In this document: positions 25,261-33,049 of the stretch, piece after piece
Position numbering within the stretch: position 1 is the stretch's first letter
Layout of the letters: every line of letters starts with the position of its first letter
Source of the DNA: CAYYAQ01 sp964469555
GTDB lineage: Bacteria; Planctomycetota; UBA1135; UBA2386
Length of the DNA: 64,000 nt
Direction: 5' to 3'
NCBI GenBank assembly: GCA_964469555.1
Contig: CAYYAQ010000002.1
Span: forward strand, 1 to 64,000
The notes under the pieces: model-generated
What the model saw: the letters and a program-made list of their open reading frames with translations, nothing else
What the model was told of the DNA's origin: nothing
Database searches by the model: none
Translations under genes and position numbers: made by a program

Positions 25261-25670
25261 GGTCTGTTCCCCCACACGACGAAACCAGCGTCTCGCACAC
25301 CCAGCGTCTCGCACACCGCGCGCGCGACCTTCAGGCCGGCGTCGCGATCGTCGGGAGACACGAGGAACATGAGATGCTTGGCCGTCGCTCTCTGCCTGAA
25401 GCGTTCGAGAATCGCCATCGACTGCGGCATCGGCAACTGCCACGCCAGCTGGCCACCGACTATGGGCAGTGCCTGCGTGCGGCGCAGATCCACGGGTTGG
25501 AACTCCGCCTTCTCGATCGAGCGGAGCGCGGATTCCCGCGAATACGCCACGACGACGGGTCGCCGTTCGACCTTCGCCGCCAACTCGCCCGGCGCCGTGA
25601 GGACGACATCCCACAGAATCAGGTGGCGCAGCAAGGCGACGACGAGGGCGAGACCGAGAAGCCGGATCAC
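25257..25670 (-). CDS. Small membrane-anchored protein of unknown function
   Basis: 137 residues from a GTG that overlaps the DUF1573 stop by four bases. One N-terminal hydrophobic helix (L-L-G-L-A-L-V-V-A-L-L) likely anchors it with the rest outside. The soluble part has alternating beta and alpha character (V-V-V-A-Y-S-R, H-L-M-F-L-V-S-P-D-D, A-G-F-V-V-W-G). A single cysteine lies near the end (A-V-C-E-T-L). I recognise no family. Lying between DUF1573 and MauE genes with overlaps on both sides, it most likely works with them. Confidence 0.6.
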   Translation of the reverse strand: MIRLLGLALVVALLRHLILWDVVLTAPGELAAKVERRPVVVAYSRESALRSIEKAEFQPVDLRRTQALPIVGGQLAWQLPMPQSMAILERFRQRATAKHLMFLVSPDDRDAGLKVARAVCETLGVRDAGFVVWGNRP

Positions 25671-26134
25671 TTGACCTCCGCCTCGATCATCAGGATGTAG
25701 GGCGCGTCGGGGATCACGTCGGTAAAGATCTTCGCGAGCTCCCACATCGATCCAGACATGGTGTCCGTCGTATCGAGATGCAGGACGATCTTGTCGGTTC
25801 CGCCCGCTGGAGTCGCCTTCGAGGGGAGCGAGACGCGAACGCAACCACACGACGAGGTCGCCCTCGAGATCTTCACTGGCTGGTCCGAGCGGTTCTCGAA
25901 TGTGAATTCAACCGTCGTCGCGCCACGGGACAGCACGCCCAGCTGTCGGTGGATGGTCTCGAACTGCAGGTGGCTCGGGCTCTTCATCTCCCAAAAGACC
26001 CCGCGCTGGAGCGCTTGCAGCGAGCGACGCACGGACTCCGGGCCGTACTTCGCAAGCAATGGGGGGACGATGGCCAGCAGTCCGGTGACCAGAACCGTGG
26101 GGATCAGTGAGCGGGGCTTGTCATCTCCCTTCAT
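25667..26134 (-). CDS. DUF1573 protein with N-terminal membrane anchor
   Basis: 155 residues from ATG 26134, which has GGAGG five bases upstream; a GTG one codon earlier leaves too little spacing. A hydrophobic helix at about 9-29 is followed by a DUF1573 immunoglobulin-like domain from about 60: F-T-F-E-N-R-S-D-Q-P-V-K-I, then the signature S-S-C-G-C-V with C96 and C98, and P-A-G-G-T-D-K-I. Function of the family is unknown; the C-x-C pair and the MauE partner suggest periplasmic redox or metal handling. Sits 13 bases after dsrE in the tusA operon. Confidence 0.85.
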   Translation of the reverse strand: MKGDDKPRSLIPTVLVTGLLAIVPPLLAKYGPESVRRSLQALQRGVFWEMKSPSHLQFETIHRQLGVLSRGATTVEFTFENRSDQPVKISRATSSCGCVRVSLPSKATPAGGTDKIVLHLDTTDTMSGSMWELAKIFTDVIPDAPYILMIEAEVK

Positions 26135-26147
26135 CACCGCCTCCGCA

Positions 26148-26531
26148 TCAGAAATACATCACGTGGTCCGCATTCAGAGACAGATCGATGATGCTCGTCG
26201 CACCCAGGATCTCCACGTCGTCGATCACGTCATCGAGCGTCATGTCGAAGAGCAGCAGACTCTGCTGACACACGCGGAGCTTGACCTCGGACTCGATGGT
26301 CTGCTCGAGCATCGTCTTCAGAGTCACGTCGCTGGTGGGGTCCAGCTGCACTTTCTCTGCCGCGCCCTTCCTCAGTTGGTTGGTGCCGTCCATCGTGAAC
26401 CAGACCATCACTTCCATCTCCATCGCCGCCGCCGCCATCGCGTAGAACAACGGGGAATACGTGCGGTTCGGCGTCTCCACGCCATGGGTTTGGATAACGA
26501 GGATCTTCTTGCCTTCGGGGTCTTCGGTCAT
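26148..26531 (-). CDS. dsrE: DsrE-family sulfurtransferase
   Basis: 127 residues from ATG 26531. DsrE/DsrF fold: K-K-I-L-V-I-Q-T-H-G at the start, Y-A-M-A-A-A-A-M-E-M-E-V-M-V-W-F, and the candidate sulfur-carrying cysteine C88 in L-R-V-C-Q-Q-S-L-L-L-F. The gene is separated from lplA by a single base and is two genes downstream of tusA. Known: in sHdr sulfur oxidisers DsrE3-type proteins exchange sulfane sulfur with TusA. The exact DsrE subtype cannot be told by eye. Confidence 0.85.
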   Translation of the reverse strand: MTEDPEGKKILVIQTHGVETPNRTYSPLFYAMAAAAMEMEVMVWFTMDGTNQLRKGAAEKVQLDPTSDVTLKTMLEQTIESEVKLRVCQQSLLLFDMTLDDVIDDVEILGATSIIDLSLNADHVMYF

Positions 26532-26532
26532 T

Positions 26533-27597
26533 TCAGCTTCCTTGAGGTTGTCTCCGGAGTTCGAGGATCGCGTCCACCCACTCTTCAATCAACAAATTGG
26601 CGACCAACGAATCGGTCGGCGGCGCGCATTCTTCGTGGTATTGCCGCACCGCGTGACGCACGGACTCGGGCGACAATTTCACGCCCCGCAGCGCTGCGGC
26701 CAGTCCGTCGGCCCGTGTGTCGTCTCGCGTGAGCGCGACGTCTTCGATGAGGCCGCCCCGCATCGTCGCCGTGATGCTCATGAATTCCTGGGTCGATTCG
26801 ACGACGTGCACATCCTCGTGAATCTTCACCCCTCGCCAACGCAGGCCGCCGGGTTGGCGCACGAACTCTGCCGAGAGGAACCGTTTGTCCGCCGCCTCGA
26901 TGCTCGCAACTTCCCTCGCGGTCAAATCACCGGGATCGGCGCGGCGACCGAGCGCCGCTCCGCACTTGGCCCGATAGACCGCCGCGACCTCCGAAGCGGG
27001 TGGAACCGGAACACCCTCGTTGCGCATCGAGGTCATGTATCGACGCAGGCTCATGCCCACTTGCTCGCGAAACATCGGTGACGGGGCACGCAGCACATTC
27101 GCCATCACGTCGGTATCGAAGTCGAAGATGAAGTTCCCGACGAGGACTTCCGCGTTGCCAATGCGAGCAGCGCCGGTGCCCGCGATCTTTCGACCATCGA
27201 CGTGCACGTCGTTGACCGGTCGAAACTCCGCGTCGATTCCGAACTCGCGGTAGGTCTCGACGATCGGACGAGCGAAGAGTTCGAAACGCTGTTCGACGCG
27301 GGCGGGAAGAGAATCGTTCGCCATTATCCACTGCACGAAGAGTTGGTCGGAGTCGAGGAACACCGCGCCCCCACCCGTCTCACGCCGCAGGATCGGAAGC
27401 CCTCGACGCTCGCAGAACTCGACGTCGAGTTCCCGTTCGACGTCTTGGTGAAACCCGACGCACACGTACGGATCACCGGGCGTCGCGATGACGATGGTGT
27501 CGGGTGTGCCCGCGGTTCGCGCGTAGGCGAGGCCGTGGTAGATCGTCTGCGAGCGAAGGTGTGGGACCGTTCCCGCCTCGTGGATGCGAATGTTCAT
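26533..27597 (-). CDS. lplA: Lipoate-protein ligase, sLpl type (first copy)
   Basis: 354 residues. The lipoate/ATP-binding motif is R-R-E-T-G-G-G at 71-77 and the catalytic lysine is K137 in G-R-K-I-A-G-T-G. Residues 1-250 are the BPL/LplA catalytic domain. From about 255 an accessory C-terminal domain follows (V-K-I-H-E-D-V-H-V...), so LplA and LplB parts are fused. Reaction: activates lipoate or octanoate with ATP and joins it to a carrier lysine. Position between tusA and dsrE fits the dedicated ligases of sHdr loci, which load LbpA. A second ligase at 40723-41820 differs considerably. Confidence 0.9.
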   Translation of the reverse strand: MNIRIHEAGTVPHLRSQTIYHGLAYARTAGTPDTIVIATPGDPYVCVGFHQDVERELDVEFCERRGLPILRRETGGGAVFLDSDQLFVQWIMANDSLPARVEQRFELFARPIVETYREFGIDAEFRPVNDVHVDGRKIAGTGAARIGNAEVLVGNFIFDFDTDVMANVLRAPSPMFREQVGMSLRRYMTSMRNEGVPVPPASEVAAVYRAKCGAALGRRADPGDLTAREVASIEAADKRFLSAEFVRQPGGLRWRGVKIHEDVHVVESTQEFMSITATMRGGLIEDVALTRDDTRADGLAAALRGVKLSPESVRHAVRQYHEECAPPTDSLVANLLIEEWVDAILELRRQPQGS

Positions 27598-27612
27598 CTC
27601 GGCGCTGGCCCG

Positions 27613-27870
27613 TCAGTGAGTCTTCTTGACCAAGAACCGGAACTTGCCGTCGTCCCTTTCCTCGGACAGCATCAATACGTGCCGTGTCTGATTCTCCCAG
27701 GCTTTCATGTCGGGAACCGCGCCCGGGTCCGTCGAGATCATCTCGAGCACCTGCCCGATCTCCATCTTCTTGATCGCGCGCTGGGTCTTGACGATGGGGA
27801 GGGGGCAGATGAGCCCCGAGCAGTCGAGAAACTGATCCGGGTCATGGTTCAAGTTCGGGTCCTCCAACAA
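27613..27870 (-). CDS. tusA: TusA-family sulfur carrier
   Basis: 85 residues. The sulfur-carrying motif is C22-P-L-P-I-V-K-T, preceded by L-D-C17-S-G-L; the extra cysteine five residues before the active one is common. Then I-G-Q-V-L-E-M-I-S-T-D-P-G-A and a C-terminal strand, the two-layer alpha/beta TusA fold. It takes sulfane sulfur from rhodaneses or DsrE and passes it on. First gene of the run tusA-lplA-dsrE-DUF1573-unknown-mauE, 63 bases downstream of gltB, so cotranscription with gltB is possible. Confidence 0.93.
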   Translation of the reverse strand: MLEDPNLNHDPDQFLDCSGLICPLPIVKTQRAIKKMEIGQVLEMISTDPGAVPDMKAWENQTRHVLMLSEERDDGKFRFLVKKTH

Positions 27871-27933
27871 AGTTGGGTTTGGGATTCTGGTGGCGCGAAG
27901 CGGGGTTTATCGAAGCAGGATGCAACGGACCGA

Positions 27934-30900
27934 TCAACTCGGATGTCCTACGGGGTGGTCGCCCGAGCCAAGTCGCCAGCCCACAACTCCCCGCGAGGAA
28001 TGCGCACTCGCCGCACCCGGGGATGCGATCGGCTTGCAGACGAAGAACGTGGCGCTCAAGCCCGCGTCAGACTCCACCATGAAACTCTCGGCGACGTCGC
28101 TTTTCGTCGCGTCATGGTGGCTCTTCAGCAACCGACGCAGAGTTTGGATGTGCTCGCTGTCCAGATCGTGGGGCTCGATGTACTCGATATTCAGGCTGTG
28201 CCTCTGATCCTTCCTCACGAAGACCATGCCACCCGTCATGCCTGCCCCGAGGTTCGCGCCCACTTCACCGAGGATCAAGACCAGACCCAGCGTCATGTAC
28301 TCGCACCCGTGCATGCCGACGCCCTCGACGACCGCGGTCGCGCCGCTGTTGCGCACTGCAAAGCGGTCGCCGGCACGCCCGTAAGCAAACAACTCGCCGC
28401 CAGTCGCCCCGTAGAGCACGCAGTTGCCGATGATCGCGTTCTGTGACGGCGCGTAGCTCACGGTGTTTGGCGGTCGAATCGTGATGCGTCCACCGGACAT
28501 CGACTTGGCCACAGAATCGTTGGCTTCGCCGACGAGATGAATCGTGATGCCGGTAGTCAAGAACACGCCGAGGCCTTGCCCGGCGCTCCCAGTCAGGTTC
28601 AGCCGAACCGTGTCCGAGGCGAGATCCAGCTCTTCGTCGGTCGGCGTTGCCTTCTCCGATCCGTCTTCGGCTGCCGCCGCGATCCGTTCCATCCGCAATT
28701 CGTGCTTGCGTCGGGCAACGGCGTAGCAGAGGCGCGCGGGCACGGCACGATCGGTGGGACGAATCCGAAGGTCGAGTTCGACGGCACGACCCCCGAGAGC
28801 GCTCGCAGACTCCTCGAGCACGTGGGCGTTGAGATCTCCCAATCTTCGCTGCGGTCGCGGCAAGCTCTCGGTCATCTCCACCGGGGCGAGGAGATCGTCC
28901 AGTGACAGGTGCCGCTTCTCGCAGAAAACCGCGTAATCCGACGCGGAACCCAGCAAGTCGACACGCCCACGCAACTCCGAAAGGCCTCGGACGCCGACCT
29001 CTGCCATGCGCTGCCGTGCATCCGTGGCGATCTCGCGCAACAACGCGACGATCGCGCTTGGATTCCCACGGTAGTGTTTGCGGTACTTCGCAGCCTGAGT
29101 GGCGATCCCTGTCGGACAGGTGTTCTTCTCGCACACACGGGCCATGATGCAACCCTGGGCGATGAGGAGGAGCTTGCCGAACGCGAAGCCGTCGGCACCG
29201 AGAGCCGCCGCGACGACGACATCCCGTCCCGTCGAGAATCCGCCATCGACGCGAAGCTGCACGCGTTCGCGCAACCCGTGCTGGCTGAGTGCCCGGTGGA
29301 CTTCAGACAACCCGAGTTCCCACGGGAGCCCAGCGTGCTTCATCGAGCTTAGGGGCGCCGCGCCGGTGCCCCCATCACCACCGGATACCATTACGATGTC
29401 CGCGCCGGCCTTGGCGACGCCCACGGCGATCGTTCCGATGTTCGAGTTGGCGACGAGCTTGACGCCGATCGGGGCAGTTGGCGAGAACTCGCGAAGCTCG
29501 TGTATGAGCCCCGAGAGGTCCTCGATGCTGTAGATGTCGTGCAGTGGCGGCGGTGAGATCAGATCCGTGCCGGGCGTCGCATGCCTCGCGCGGGCGATCG
29601 CTTCGTCGACCTTCACGCCCATCAGTTGTCCGCCCTCGCCAGGCTTGGCGCCTTGGGCGACCTTGATTTCGAACGCCTTGCCAGTGGCCAGGTACTCGGC
29701 GGTCACGCCAAACCGTGCCGAGGCGACCTGCTTGATCGTCGCTGTCGTTCCGTCGACGTAATAGTAAGGGTTCTCTCCACCCTCACCGCTGTTGCTGAAT
29801 CCGCCGATCTCGCGCATCGCGAGGATGATGTCCCGCTGCGACTCGGGGCTGATCGCGCCGAACGACATCGCCCCGGACACGAATGTCGTCATGATCTCTG
29901 CCACGGACTGGACATCATCCACGTCGACGGGAGTGCCAGGCTGCAGCGCGATCAGGTCGCGCACGTGCAGCGGCGCATCCGCGCGCCCAGCGGACGCGAA
30001 CGACTCGTAGTCCTGAGTGTCCACCGACTGCAGATCTTCTTTCTTGGAACTATGCAGCAGACGGGATCGAGCCGTCGTCATGCCGTGCTTCTCGCCGTTC
30101 TCGCCGCGCGACTGCTCGCGCAGCTGGAACGTCGACGGACGCGGGCCGAATCCCGGCTCGGACGCTCGTTCGAGAATCGCGGCGCCGATGTCGTCGAGTT
30201 CGAGACCGCCGATCGGACTCTGCAAGCCGGGGAAGTACTTCGCGATCAGTCCAGGCCCGAGACCCAGGGCCGCGTGCAACTTCGAACTCTGGTAGCTGCG
30301 CACGACCGAGATGCCGGCCTTGCTCATCGCCTTGAGGAGTCCCTCCTCGAATGCGCGGACCAACTTGTTCTCGTCGCCGGCGTCCTGCGCGTAATGGAGC
30401 GCGAGACGCGGGCAGACGGCGGTCGCTCCGAAACTGATGAGCGCGGAGACCGCGTGCACGGACCGCGCATCACCCGTGTCGACGACCAGGGACGCGTCGA
30501 GCCGCCGTCCGGCGCGATTCAGTATGCGCACAACGGAACGGAGACCCAAGAGACTCGGGACGGGCGGACGCTCGGCAGAGGCGTTGCGATCGCTCAGGAT
30601 CAGGATCGAGAACCCCTGATCGCGGGCGCGGAGCGCTTCGGTGCCGATCTCTTCGAGTCGCTGTCGCAGTCCAGACGACCCCGCAGCGGAGTCGAGCACG
30701 AGGTCGATCTCGCAACTTCGGAGCCTGCTCGACTCCGCACCAGATCCAGTCAGCCGTCGCATCGCCGCCATGTGACCGAGACTCAGGACCGGCGAATCGA
30801 CCTCGAACACGGGCTCGAGCGGCAACATCTCCTTTGGCGCGAAGATATTCGGCTTTGGCCCCAAGAAGGTCCGCAGGTCCGTCACCAACCGCTCGCGCAG

Positions 30901-32397
30901 GTAGTCCAGGGGCGGGTTGGTGACCTGCGCGAAGTGCTGGTAGAGGAAGTCGAAGAGCGGACGTGGCTCGTCGGACAGGATCGCGATCCGCGCGGTATCC
31001 CCCATCGAACCGATCGGCTCCTTGCCCTTCTCGCACATCGGTCGAATTACGCGTCGAATCTCTTCGGCCGTCACGCCGAACAACCACTCAACCTCGGGAT
31101 CGACAGACTCCGTCACCGAGTCCGGATACAACGCCTCCGCGCGCGGTTCGAACTGCGCGTCGGCGTTCTCCCGCGAGTCGGACGGATCGCGAAAATAGAC
31201 ACGACCGCTATCGAGGTCGACGCGGATGGCGGAGCCAGCACCGAGCGCACCCTTGGCGATCACCGCGTCGTCGGCGCGATCGAACACGCCGGCTTCCGAC
31301 GCGAGGTAGAAGCAGTCCTCGGTCTCTGCAAAACGGCACGGTCGGAAACCGTTTCGGTCGAGTCGCGCACCGACCGTCTTGCCATCGGCGTAGGCGATCA
31401 ACGCCGGCCCGTCCCAGGGCTCGAGCGCGCGGCTCCAGAATCGGTAGTAGCCCGACTCGGCTTGGGCCGGCGGCATCAGGAGTGCGAGCAGATCCTCGAC
31501 GTGGCGCATCGAGCTGCGATGCGTCAATGCCTCGACCATCTCGTTGAGGCTGCCCGAGTCGCTGATCTCGGTGCGGGTCAGAAGCTCCTCGGACGGCAGG
31601 CCAAGGTCGATCTCGCGGGACCGCGCCCACGTTCGATTGCCGCGGATCGTGTTGATCTCACCGTTGTGGCAGAGCACGCGGAACGGTTGCGCCTTGTCCC
31701 AGGTGGAGCGCGTGTTCGTACTGAAGCGCCGGTGGAACAGAGTGAAGCGCGTGGTGAACCGTGGATCCCGCAGGTCGAGGTAGAATCGAGAGAGATCCTC
31801 GGAATTGGTCAGCGCCTTGTAGACGCAGGTGTCAGGCGACAACGATGCGAAGAAGAACGCGCGGTGCAAGCCGGCCCCCTTGAGGCGGCGGCGCAACTCC
31901 TGCTTGCCGCGGTAGAGCAACGACTCGTATGACGCCGTCGTGGCGCAGTGTTCGGGCCTCTTGAGTGTGGCGTGCAGGATTCTCGGCATGCACTCCCTGG
32001 CCTGGGGCCCCAGCACGGAAGAGTCCGTGGGCACCTCGCGCAGATTAACCACGTCGAGCCCGAAGAACTCGAACGTCACCTGGAAGACGTCGATGGCACG
32101 CTGATAAACCCACGGGTCGTCGGTGACGAAGATGGTCGCCAGTGCGACCGAATCCGGCTCGATTCCGAGCAGTTCGTACGGGATGTCGGTCAGAACCCCT
32201 GCCCCGTCGCCGCTGCGACCGTCGGCGGCACACGCCCCTCGATGTTCGAGGTTCTCGAGAGCTCGAAGAGCGTCTTTCAGCGTGTCGTGGTCGCGGGCGC
32301 CGTCGCGACGAACTACAAAGCCTACCCCGCAGGCGGAGTGTTCCGCCTCGGGCTGTCGCGTCGGCTCTTCATCGTCGTTCTCGATCACGACCAACAC
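27934..32397 (-). CDS. gltB: Glutamate synthase large subunit
   Basis: 1487 residues, the family's size, from GTG 32397. The nucleophile is C23 (H-S-A-C-G-V-G-F) after a short propeptide; the class II amidotransferase domain runs to about 430. The FMN-binding synthase domain lies around 850-1200 with the 3Fe-4S cysteines in C-I-M-A-R-V-C-E-K-N-T-C-P. The GXGXG beta-helix follows to about 1440. Reaction: glutamine plus 2-oxoglutarate to two glutamates. The last 45 residues after H-H-D-A-T-K-S-D-V-A-E are unlike the usual D-W...F-V-K-V-M-P-x-x-Y tail, suggesting that the 3' end was altered. No gltD is nearby. Confidence 0.93.
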   Translation of the reverse strand: MLVVIENDDEEPTRQPEAEHSACGVGFVVRRDGARDHDTLKDALRALENLEHRGACAADGRSGDGAGVLTDIPYELLGIEPDSVALATIFVTDDPWVYQRAIDVFQVTFEFFGLDVVNLREVPTDSSVLGPQARECMPRILHATLKRPEHCATTASYESLLYRGKQELRRRLKGAGLHRAFFFASLSPDTCVYKALTNSEDLSRFYLDLRDPRFTTRFTLFHRRFSTNTRSTWDKAQPFRVLCHNGEINTIRGNRTWARSREIDLGLPSEELLTRTEISDSGSLNEMVEALTHRSSMRHVEDLLALLMPPAQAESGYYRFWSRALEPWDGPALIAYADGKTVGARLDRNGFRPCRFAETEDCFYLASEAGVFDRADDAVIAKGALGAGSAIRVDLDSGRVYFRDPSDSRENADAQFEPRAEALYPDSVTESVDPEVEWLFGVTAEEIRRVIRPMCEKGKEPIGSMGDTARIAILSDEPRPLFDFLYQHFAQVTNPPLDYLRERLVTDLRTFLGPKPNIFAPKEMLPLEPVFEVDSPVLSLGHMAAMRRLTGSGAESSRLRSCEIDLVLDSAAGSSGLRQRLEEIGTEALRARDQGFSILILSDRNASAERPPVPSLLGLRSVVRILNRAGRRLDASLVVDTGDARSVHAVSALISFGATAVCPRLALHYAQDAGDENKLVRAFEEGLLKAMSKAGISVVRSYQSSKLHAALGLGPGLIAKYFPGLQSPIGGLELDDIGAAILERASEPGFGPRPSTFQLREQSRGENGEKHGMTTARSRLLHSSKKEDLQSVDTQDYESFASAGRADAPLHVRDLIALQPGTPVDVDDVQSVAEIMTTFVSGAMSFGAISPESQRDIILAMREIGGFSNSGEGGENPYYYVDGTTATIKQVASARFGVTAEYLATGKAFEIKVAQGAKPGEGGQLMGVKVDEAIARARHATPGTDLISPPPLHDIYSIEDLSGLIHELREFSPTAPIGVKLVANSNIGTIAVGVAKAGADIVMVSGGDGGTGAAPLSSMKHAGLPWELGLSEVHRALSQHGLRERVQLRVDGGFSTGRDVVVAAALGADGFAFGKLLLIAQGCIMARVCEKNTCPTGIATQAAKYRKHYRGNPSAIVALLREIATDARQRMAEVGVRGLSELRGRVDLLGSASDYAVFCEKRHLSLDDLLAPVEMTESLPRPQRRLGDLNAHVLEESASALGGRAVELDLRIRPTDRAVPARLCYAVARRKHELRMERIAAAAEDGSEKATPTDEELDLASDTVRLNLTGSAGQGLGVFLTTGITIHLVGEANDSVAKSMSGGRITIRPPNTVSYAPSQNAIIGNCVLYGATGGELFAYGRAGDRFAVRNSGATAVVEGVGMHGCEYMTLGLVLILGEVGANLGAGMTGGMVFVRKDQRHSLNIEYIEPHDLDSEHIQTLRRLLKSHHDATKSDVAESFMVESDAGLSATFFVCKPIASPGAASAHSSRGVVGWRLGSGDHPVGHPS

Positions 32398-32467
32398 GAT
32401 AACTTCCGGTCGATCTTGGGCCCCTACACATTCCGATCACACTTCGGGCAAGTTCAGAGCACAAAGC

Positions 32468-33004
32468 TCACTTCAGGATCGTGATGGCCAACCCGCCGGA
32501 GGTCCCGATGCCGGCCTTGTTGATCGCCGGGTCGACTACGTACCACTCCGCGTACAGGATCAGTCCCGCGAACGACGGAACTGGCGGAATCGGCAGGCTC
32601 TGAAGCGCTTTGCCGCTGCTGTCCGTCGTCGTCCCAAGGAGGAGGTCGAGCGAGAGCAACAGGTGGCAACCCGGTGCATCCATGAACCCGAGTTCGAGCG
32701 AGGTAGTCTTGAGTCCGAGGCAACAGGTGGCGGGCTTCGTCGCAGGAGCCCCCGACAGCGCAACCGCGAACTTGGGTGAACCCAGGGGGGCCGCGACCGC
32801 GCCGATCATCGCAACGGACCGACCGAGACGCGCCGCCGCAGCGGCTTGACTGGCGCCCTTGCCTCCCGCGCCAGTGGAGTGCCCGGTGCCCAGGATCGTC
32901 TCTCCCCGGCCCGGGTGGCGCGGGACACGAATGGTCAAGTCTTGGTTTAGAGACCCAAAGACCGCGACGTCGAGCGAGCCGAACTCAGGCGTTGGAGGTG
33001 CCAC
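32468..33004 (-). pseudogene. Chimera: PfkB/ribokinase start joined to a secreted-protein C-terminal module
   Basis: 178 codons. Residues 10-67 are the N-terminus of a PfkB sugar kinase: V-F-G-S-L-N-Q-D-L-T-I-R-V, G-T-G-H-S-T-G-A-G-G-K-G and A-A-A-R-L-G-R-S-V-A-M-I-G. At about residue 70 it changes to G-S-P-K-F-A-V-A-L-S-G-A-P-A, continuing with L-L-L-S-L-D-L-L-L and A-E-W-Y-V-V-D-P, a planctomycete C-terminal beta module found on exported proteins. A cytoplasmic kinase start cannot sensibly carry such a module. It looks like two gene ends joined by deletion. Confidence 0.75.
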
Positions 33005-33049
33005 GGCTCGAAGTGTCGAGATCGACCGTCCACGCGGTCAAGGAGATTC

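Noticed and set aside
29581..31932. 783-codon ORF on the plus strand
   Set aside because: Entirely antisense to gltB, whose catalytic motifs are intact; arginine-rich composition without a recognisable fold.
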